In this document: one piece after another, positions 3,977-9,093 of the stretch
Layout of the letters: every line of letters starts with the position of its first letter
Numbering within the stretch: position 1 is the first letter of the stretch
Assembly: GCA_964481825.1 (NCBI GenBank)
Contig: CAYZUE010000050.1
Span: forward strand, 1-9,093
DNA length: 9,093 nt
From: CAYZUE01 sp964481825
Lineage (GTDB): Archaea; Hydrothermarchaeota; Hydrothermarchaeia; Hydrothermarchaeales; JALUUU01
Reading direction: 5' to 3'
The notes under the pieces: model-generated
What the model saw: the letters and a program-made list of their open reading frames with translations, nothing else
What the model was told of the DNA's origin: nothing
Database searches by the model: none
Made by a program: the position numbers and the translations under genes

Positions 3977-6249
3977 TTAAATACCCCATATTTAGGATCG
4001 TACAGAAGGATTGCCATCATTCCCAATGCAAAGAATGCTATACCTATCCAAAGAAAATTAATCATTGGAATTATTTTTATTGTTAGAGGCACTTCCCCAC
4101 CGGTTAATCCAGTGAAAATAACATAAACATCGCTATAAAGGCCACGATCTATCATGACTCTCTTAACTTCAGAATTCGGATATTTTACAACCTTTGCAAC
4201 GCCATGTCCAAATAGATGATTAGAAGAGAAGACCTTGATTTCAACTTCCTGTGTGGTTGAAATAATTTTATTTAATTGCTGAATATTTCCAGAAAACATA
4301 ATATAATTGAAGGTTAAGTTTAATGAAGAAGCAGTAAAATTCTCCTCGATATGACCTTCAACAACTACCTCAATTTCGTTTGGTATATTAACATTATCTG
4401 TAGCAACCCATAACTTCTTGTCTTTATTACTGAGTCTGAAAAGGGCTATGTTGCCTATGTCAAATCTATCCTTAACAATTCCTCTAATATTATAGGTTTT
4501 GTTTAGATCTGGAGTATATCCATCATAAAACTCTTCTAAAGTTATACCTTGAGGGATTAATGAATCTTTTGAAAAGTTACTATAGTACCTAAAATCGACT
4601 ATTTTCACATTATAATCAGTTCCTTGGATTTGATAATTCTCCCCTTTGGTGGCGATACTCATATGATACTCCTGAGTAAATAGCGTGCTAAAGACTGAGC
4701 CTAGGATAATTAAAACCACCCCCACATGAATCGCCGCAACTCCTCCTTCTTTAATCTTTAGATTTATCCTTCCTGGTGAAATGATTTTTCTAACACCTCT
4801 ACGATAAACACTGATAAATATGTATAATGCAGGTGGAATAAAGCTAAGACTTGAAGCTGATCCGATTAAAGAATAAAGTAGAGGCTTTTCCGAAGTGACT
4901 ATACCTGAATAATCCACGATATTCCAAGCACTAGATGGTAAGATAAGAGTTGAAATTAGCGTAAGTATTGTATAGAATCCAAACTCTCGGAAGTCTATAT
5001 TTGAAGCTCTGAGATTTAACCCCAGACCAGCTAAAAGCATAATAAATAAAAAAACCGGGTAACTCCATATATTGAAGAATGCAATTCCTACACCAACCTT
5101 ATTACTTGTGAAAAGTTTGAAAAGAGCTGGAAAAGTAATGCCCCAAAGTGAAATAAAAGTTAGAACAATAAAGAGTAGAATAACAAGATAAAAGACATTT
5201 GTCCTCCGCAAGATTTGTCCGTTATTTTCACTTTTAACATCTGTTTTAAAATATTTAATTAAAGCAAATGCAATGGTTGTAATTGCACATAGCAGAATAA
5301 GTATTAATATGTAAATTCCAACTTCGCCTGCCCCAAAAGAATGGATACTATCAAAAAATCCGCTTCTCGTAACTAAGGTTGCATAGAGAATTAAAACAAA
5401 GGATAGACAAACCATAGTAGGAGTTAAAATGTTATATCGATCCTTGTTATTACCGTGTTCTCTAAGAGCGTGGATAGTACCTGTTAGCAAAAGCCATGGA
5501 ATAAATGAAGAGGTTTCAACAGGATCCCAAGCCCAAAATCCACCCCATCCTAAAACTTTGTAACTCCAGAATCCTCCAATTGCAATGCCTAAAGTGAGGA
5601 AAAGCCAAGAAATCCTAGTCCAGACCATAACAGTTGTAATCCAAGTTTTATGAACTATGGATGTGGGATCTTTAATTGTATGAAAGAGATAAACCAAAGC
5701 CAGGGAAAAGGGAACAGTCATTGAAGCATACCCAATGAAAATTAAAGGGGGATGCACTGCCATCCAAGGGTCAATAAGTAACGAATTCAGACCATTTCCA
5801 TCAATTGGTAAAAAATCTTTAGGTAATAAGGAGTTAGCTGCATAAATGGTTTTAAATGGAGAATCTAAGATAGTAAGTGAAATAAAGAAGAGTCCTATAG
5901 CTATAACCACGCCTTGAGATTTTTTTATGAATCTATCGTTTGTTCGAATTTCATTTAACCATAGAGCTCCAATACTAATGAGGAAAGACCACCACAGTAA
6001 TGTTCCTTGCTGCCCCCCCAATACCCCGGAAAGTTTATAAAATAATGGTAAATCTTTACTTGTATAACTCCAGACATAATCGAGGGTTAGATTAGAGATT
6101 ATAAAATAATAGGTAAGTAATAGAAAATCTAACAGTAGGAAAGACGTAAACCCCCTTACTATCCACTTTACATCTTTTTTTAAAAAAATAAAGAGTAATG
6201 AAATAATTCCTAAAATAAAACTTATGTAAAGTAAGATATCTCCAATCAT
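3973..6249 (-). CDS. ccmF: CcmF-type cytochrome c haem lyase with extra OB-like external segment
   Basis: This 758-residue polytopic protein belongs to the CcmF/NrfE haem-handling family. The tryptophan-rich WWD motif is at 235-242 (WGGFWAWD, then PVETSSF). The four histidines expected of CcmF all have counterparts: His166 (AVHPPL), His260 (GTIHALREH), His303 (SIHSFG) and His508 (AIHVGV); in the E. coli protein they hold haem b and the haem being transferred. PWMAVHPPLIFIGY (161-174) is typical. After the last cluster of membrane helices, a long external region (about 525-725) precedes the final helix (about 729-750). Within it, residues about 563-665 look additional and OB-like. It follows the thioredoxin-like gene by 9 bp with its own Shine-Dalgarno, and its TGA overlaps ccdA. 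It should ligate haem to CxxCH motifs outside the cytoplasm. Confidence 0.94.
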   Translation of the reverse strand: MIGDILLYISFILGIISLLFIFLKKDVKWIVRGFTSFLLLDFLLLTYYFIISNLTLDYVWSYTSKDLPLFYKLSGVLGGQQGTLLWWSFLISIGALWLNEIRTNDRFIKKSQGVVIAIGLFFISLTILDSPFKTIYAANSLLPKDFLPIDGNGLNSLLIDPWMAVHPPLIFIGYASMTVPFSLALVYLFHTIKDPTSIVHKTWITTVMVWTRISWLFLTLGIAIGGFWSYKVLGWGGFWAWDPVETSSFIPWLLLTGTIHALREHGNNKDRYNILTPTMVCLSFVLILYATLVTRSGFFDSIHSFGAGEVGIYILILILLCAITTIAFALIKYFKTDVKSENNGQILRRTNVFYLVILLFIVLTFISLWGITFPALFKLFTSNKVGVGIAFFNIWSYPVFLFIMLLAGLGLNLRASNIDFREFGFYTILTLISTLILPSSAWNIVDYSGIVTSEKPLLYSLIGSASSLSFIPPALYIFISVYRRGVRKIISPGRINLKIKEGGVAAIHVGVVLIILGSVFSTLFTQEYHMSIATKGENYQIQGTDYNVKIVDFRYYSNFSKDSLIPQGITLEEFYDGYTPDLNKTYNIRGIVKDRFDIGNIALFRLSNKDKKLWVATDNVNIPNEIEVVVEGHIEENFTASSLNLTFNYIMFSGNIQQLNKIISTTQEVEIKVFSSNHLFGHGVAKVVKYPNSEVKRVMIDRGLYSDVYVIFTGLTGGEVPLTIKIIPMINFLWIGIAFFALGMMAILLYDPKYGVFK

Positions 6250-6254
6250 TGAAA

Positions 6255-6260
6255 CACCTC
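6255..6260 (-). promoter_or_regulatory. Shine-Dalgarno site of ccmF, overlapping the upstream stop codon
   Basis: The minus strand reads GAGGTG, 5 nt before the ccmF ATG at 6249. Its first two bases are also part of the TGA stop of the thioredoxin-like gene (6261-6259). This arrangement fixes the ccmF start and suggests linked translation of the two genes. Confidence 0.7.
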
Positions 6261-6765
6261 ATCTCTCCCTCGTCTGAGCCAGATTATTAGATGAAAGGTC
6301 TATATCATATCCCTTATGTTTTGCAATTCTCTCTAATACGAATAAAAATTCTTCTTTAGAAATCCCTCCAGGAATGCGGGTAATAACATCACCTTTTGAA
6401 GATAAAAATATCAAATGCGGAGGGAACTGAACACCAAATTTTTTGGAAAATTCCTGATCTTCATCCAAGTCAATAGCTAAAAGTGTAAAGTTTTCCTGTA
6501 AGTACTTTGAGACTTCAAAGTCTGGATAAACTTCGGTATGTAAATTCTCACAATATTTACACCAAATAGCCCAAAAATAAATGAGCATAGGTTTATCCTC
6601 CCCAAGAGAAACTTCTACAGCATCATCATATTGATTATACCAAGTTAGACTGCCCAAATACGTATATTTTTCATCACTTACATTGGGAGCAGAATTGATG
6701 GAATAATAAACAAAAAAAAGGATAATGCTGAATATAATGAGAGTTATAAATTTATTGGAGTGCAT
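6259..6765 (-). CDS. Membrane-anchored thioredoxin-like protein (TlpA/DsbD-C-like)
   Basis: The 168-residue protein opens with a hydrophobic anchor or uncleaved signal (about 6-22). A thioredoxin fold follows (about 38-150) with the redox site WCKYC (Trp68, Cys69, Cys72) and the expected cis-proline region FPPHLIF (Pro115-Pro116). A short hydrophilic tail ends it. The YFWAIWCKYCENL context resembles Thioredoxin_7/DsbD C-terminal-type domains more than cytoplasmic thioredoxin. In this operon the likely task is to receive electrons from CcdA and reduce the CxxCH cysteines of apocytochrome c before CcmF adds haem, the job CcmG/ResA does elsewhere. It is the first gene of the operon, with a TATA-like box about 30 bp upstream and hardly any leader. 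Detailed substrate choice cannot be read from sequence. Confidence 0.9.
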   Translation of the reverse strand: MHSNKFITLIIFSIILFFVYYSINSAPNVSDEKYTYLGSLTWYNQYDDAVEVSLGEDKPMLIYFWAIWCKYCENLHTEVYPDFEVSKYLQENFTLLAIDLDEDQEFSKKFGVQFPPHLIFLSSKGDVITRIPGGISKEEFLFVLERIAKHKGYDIDLSSNNLAQTRER

Positions 6766-6794
6766 ACGTAAATCATTAATTTAACTGCCATTAA

Positions 6795-6806
6795 TAAATA
6801 TATTAA
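6795..6806 (-). promoter_or_regulatory. Candidate TATA box for the cytochrome maturation operon
   Basis: The minus strand reads TTAATATATTTA between 6806 and 6795, centred about 35 bp before the ATG at 6765. With usual archaeal spacing, transcription would start near 6774, giving a leader of about 10 nt. No Shine-Dalgarno is evident before this ATG, which fits a very short or absent leader. Confidence 0.5.
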
Positions 6807-6881
6807 GATTAAATTCATAGTACTCTGATTCCAATTTTCCCAATTCAATATATTATTAAATCATAATCCTGTTATACCTAG

Positions 6882-7892
6882 CTAGAATCTACCTGATTTA
6901 AACCATAAAATTGTTTTATTAAGCCCATCGTTAAGAGAGATATTAGGTTGCCAATTTAGTAACTTTTTTGCCTTAGAAATATCTGGACAACGACGCTTTG
7001 GATCATCTTCAGGAATGGGCGAGTAAACTATATCGGAATCTGAACCAATTATTTCCTTAATAATCCTAGCTAAATCAATGATGCGTGTTTCAATATTATT
7101 CCCTATATTTACTACCTCTCCATTAAGATTGTTCATGCCTGCTAGTCTTAATATTCCTTCTACTTGATCACTAACAAATATGAAACTACGCGTCTGATTT
7201 CCATCTCCAAAAACGGTAATAGGTTCCCCTGTTAAAGCTTGTTCTATAAAACGTGGAACAACGCGCCCATAAATGTCGTCAGATCTCATAAAAGGGCCAT
7301 AAGTATTAAAAATTCTCACTATCCTTGTATCGATTCCATGCTGTAATGCATAAGCTTTAACATATGCTTCTCCAGCACGTTTAGATTCATCATAACAACT
7401 TCGAGGGCCTATTGGATTGACATTACCAAAATAGCTTTCTAGAGTAGGGATAAAATTTGGATCTGGATCTCCATAAACTTCGCTAGTAGAAGTATAAAGA
7501 AATCTTGCATTTTGTTTTTTTGCAATACCTAAAGCAATCCAAATTCCTAAGGTATTTGCTTTAAGTATTTGTATAGGATACTTCTCGAATTCAAAGGGAG
7601 ATGCTCTAGATGCCAAGTGCATAACAATATCAAAATCCTTGTTTAAATTCAAAGGCGTAGATATATCATGCTGCAGAAATGTAAAATTATCATTTTTTTT
7701 CAAAAGTTCAATATTTGATGCCAGTCCTGACGCTAAGTTATCAATACAGGTTACTATCGCAGATTGCTCAACCAGAACCTTGGAAATCCATGACCCTAAA
7801 AATCCTGCTCCCCCTGTTATAAGAATCTTTTTTCCATGAAAATTGATTCTTGATTTATTAAGGTGACTATTGATGTTATTTATATCATTCAT
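6882..7892 (-). CDS. Extended SDR nucleotide-sugar enzyme, UDP-glucuronate decarboxylase-like
   Basis: The 336-residue protein has the NAD-binding TGGAGFLG at 26-33 and the active-site pair Tyr167/Lys171 (YDESK) with Ser/Thr at TSTSEVYG (134-141). The combination EVYGDP (138-143), NVNPIGPRSCYDESKR (157-172), GRVVPRF, GDGNQTRSF (229-237) and the C-terminal EDDPKRRCPDISKAKKLLNW closely follows UDP-glucuronate decarboxylase (UXS), which makes UDP-xylose. A less certain point is the ASRASPFEFEKYP stretch (95-106), where UXS usually has ASPPHYQ-like residues, so a related 4-epimerase or 4,6-dehydratase is possible. About 20 residues precede the Rossmann start; the ATG at 7892 is chosen because AAGGAATT lies upstream and no later Met fits. 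It is 15 bp downstream of galU and ends the operon. Confidence 0.85.
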   Translation of the reverse strand: MNDINNINSHLNKSRINFHGKKILITGGAGFLGSWISKVLVEQSAIVTCIDNLASGLASNIELLKKNDNFTFLQHDISTPLNLNKDFDIVMHLASRASPFEFEKYPIQILKANTLGIWIALGIAKKQNARFLYTSTSEVYGDPDPNFIPTLESYFGNVNPIGPRSCYDESKRAGEAYVKAYALQHGIDTRIVRIFNTYGPFMRSDDIYGRVVPRFIEQALTGEPITVFGDGNQTRSFIFVSDQVEGILRLAGMNNLNGEVVNIGNNIETRIIDLARIIKEIIGSDSDIVYSPIPEDDPKRRCPDISKAKKLLNWQPNISLNDGLNKTILWFKSGRF

Positions 7893-7907
7893 TATCTTAT
7901 AATTCCT

Positions 7908-8762
7908 TTAATTATTTAGAAGATAATCTAAATAGTTTCTAAGATCCGGCCCTATATCTTTATTTAACAGCGCAATTTCAATTGAGCACTTAAGCCAATC
8001 AAATTTGGTACCAATATCATAGCGTTTTCCTTTGAATTCATATGCATAAATTTGTTGGTCAGCATTTAAAATTCTTAGAGCATCAGTGAGTTGTATCTCA
8101 CCCCCCACACCAGGGTTAACTTGTTTTATGCACTTAAAGATTTTAGGCGAAAGGATATATCTCCCTATTATACCTAAATTCGAAGGAGCATTTTCAATAG
8201 TAGGCTTCTCAACTAGATCCTCAATCCTATAAACTTCTCCTTCTAACGTTCCTTTTATTATCCCATAACTGGGTATTTTATCATTTTCAACTTTTTCTAC
8301 CGAGATAATAGATCGATTATAATTATCATAAATATCAATAAGCTTACGAGTACATGGAATTTCATTGAAAGTAATTGTATCCCCTAGCAAAACAGCAAAT
8401 GGTTCATCCCCAACAAAGCGTTCCCCGCACAATATAGCATCACCTAACCCATATTGTTTCTTCTGTCGGATATAGTGGATTCTCCCCATATTTGATATTT
8501 CTTCAAGTTCCTTTAAATAATCACTTTTTCCACTTTTATTTAAAGCCAACTCTAACTCAATGCTACGGTCAAAATGATCTTCAATAGCCCGTTTTCCACG
8601 ACCTGTTATTATTAAAATATCCTCTATTCCACTTGCAACAGCTTCTTCCACAACATATTGAATAGTAGGCTTATCATAAACTGGAAGCATCTCCTTCGGC
8701 TGAGCCTTGGTAATAGGAAGGAAACGAGTGCCAAAACCTGCAGCGGGGATTATAGCTTTCAT
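7908..8762 (-). CDS. galU: UTP-glucose-1-phosphate uridylyltransferase
   Basis: The 284-residue protein is a nucleotidyltransferase of the GalU type, forming UDP-glucose and pyrophosphate from UTP and glucose 1-phosphate. The nucleotide-binding signature AAGFGTRFLP is at 7-16 and PKEMLPV at 22-28 supplies Lys23. LLGDTI at 125-130 supplies the metal-binding Asp128. VEKP (184-187), GGEIQLTDA (220-228) and RYDIGTKFDWLK (247-258) are characteristic of GalU and separate it from RmlA glucose-1-phosphate thymidylyltransferases. Length is in the normal 280-300 range. The ATG overlaps the cupin stop as ATGA, so the two are probably translated together. The product would be the entry point for UDP-sugars used in cell-surface glycans or protein glycosylation. 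Confidence 0.94.
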   Translation of the reverse strand: MKAIIPAAGFGTRFLPITKAQPKEMLPVYDKPTIQYVVEEAVASGIEDILIITGRGKRAIEDHFDRSIELELALNKSGKSDYLKELEEISNMGRIHYIRQKKQYGLGDAILCGERFVGDEPFAVLLGDTITFNEIPCTRKLIDIYDNYNRSIISVEKVENDKIPSYGIIKGTLEGEVYRIEDLVEKPTIENAPSNLGIIGRYILSPKIFKCIKQVNPGVGGEIQLTDALRILNADQQIYAYEFKGKRYDIGTKFDWLKCSIEIALLNKDIGPDLRNYLDYLLNN

Positions 8763-9093
8763 TTTCTACCCTCATACTTCTCGAAGATACTGATGAAGAT
8801 TAAATCTTCAATTCCTGAATTATAAACTCTATGAAATGTTTTCTTTGGGATAAGGATGATATCTTCTCTGTTTACCTTTAATTTCTTGTTATTAAGCAAA
8901 ATGGACCCACTTCCATTAGAAAAATAATAAACTTCTTCAACATTATTATGGATATGACCTGTTGTTGTTTTACCGGGGAATAAGATAGTCAAAGACGCAA
9001 CAAGGTGCTCCATCTCAATATCGTATACTTCATAGCGTTCATCTTTTTTCACCAGCTTACCTTTTTTGGAAAATTCATCTAATGGTATAATCA
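8759..9093 (-). CDS. Small cupin-domain protein (5' end at or beyond right edge)
   Basis: The frame is open all the way to the right edge. Reading from the edge gives IIPLDEFSKKGKLVKKDERYEVYD before the cupin core, and the last, partly visible codon is NTG, so the true start may be that codon or lie further out. A GTG at 9052 would give 97 residues but would remove part of this N-terminus, so I treat it as internal Val. The core has cupin motif 1 as GHIHNNVEEVYYFSNGSG, with two His and a Glu as likely metal ligands, and motif 2 as PKKTFHRVYNSG with the fourth ligand His, though the usual PxG is changed to PKK. Such single-domain cupins are often sugar isomerases, epimerases or sensors. Its coupling to galU suggests a sugar-related role, but no reaction can be assigned. 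Confidence 0.82.
   Translation of the reverse strand, partial: IIPLDEFSKKGKLVKKDERYEVYDIEMEHLVASLTILFPGKTTTGHIHNNVEEVYYFSNGSGSILLNNKKLKVNREDIILIPKKTFHRVYNSGIEDLIFISIFEKYEGRK

Noticed and set aside
7639..7839. Plus-strand frame opposite the SDR enzyme
   Set aside because: Antisense to the NAD-binding region of a well-supported gene, with no ribosome binding site or family likeness.

Overview
This AT-rich window most likely comes from an archaeon whose lineage I cannot name. The evidence is cumulative: TATA-like boxes lie upstream of several transcription units, Shine-Dalgarno sites are of the GAGGTG type, genes are tightly packed with ATGA overlaps, and the gene set (compact Lrp/AsnC regulator, 67-residue two-cluster ferredoxin, SfsA, membrane-anchored HtrA, CcmF/CcdA) is common in archaea. 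No rRNA, tRNA, CRISPR array or mobile element was recognised.

Left part (1-1724). A minus-strand gene runs off the left edge; only its first 19 codons, with a CxxC, are visible. Upstream of it on the same strand is a 41-residue acidic/basic small protein with an excellent Shine-Dalgarno site. A near-palindromic double TATA region separates this small gene from a divergent Lrp/AsnC-type regulator on the plus strand. The regulator's 3' end overlaps the 3' end of sfsA by 6 bp. sfsA is the second gene of a minus-strand pair: the two-cluster ferredoxin ahead of it ends in an ATGA overlap with the sfsA start.

Middle (1725-3254). A 390-bp intergenic region with several short inverted repeats and no convincing gene precedes a plus-strand, membrane-anchored HtrA/DegP-type serine protease with an intact His-Asp-Ser triad and a PDZ domain. 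An 11-T run follows it.

Cytochrome c maturation operon (6765 down to 3278, minus strand). A membrane-anchored thioredoxin-like protein (WCKYC), a 758-residue CcmF-type haem lyase and a CcdA electron carrier are packed with a 9-bp gap and a 4-bp overlap. Together they describe a pathway: CcdA passes electrons across the membrane, the thioredoxin-like protein keeps apocytochrome CxxCH cysteines reduced, and CcmF attaches haem. The CcmF carries about 100 extra residues in its last external loop that look OB-like; this is the most interesting protein feature here.

Right part (9093 down to 6882, minus strand). A small cupin, GalU (UTP-glucose-1-phosphate uridylyltransferase) and an extended SDR resembling UDP-glucuronate decarboxylase form a nucleotide-sugar operon. 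The cupin frame is open to the right edge, so the gene is incomplete or starts at the very boundary. UDP-glucose from GalU could feed UDP-xylose formation if a UDP-glucose 6-dehydrogenase exists elsewhere.
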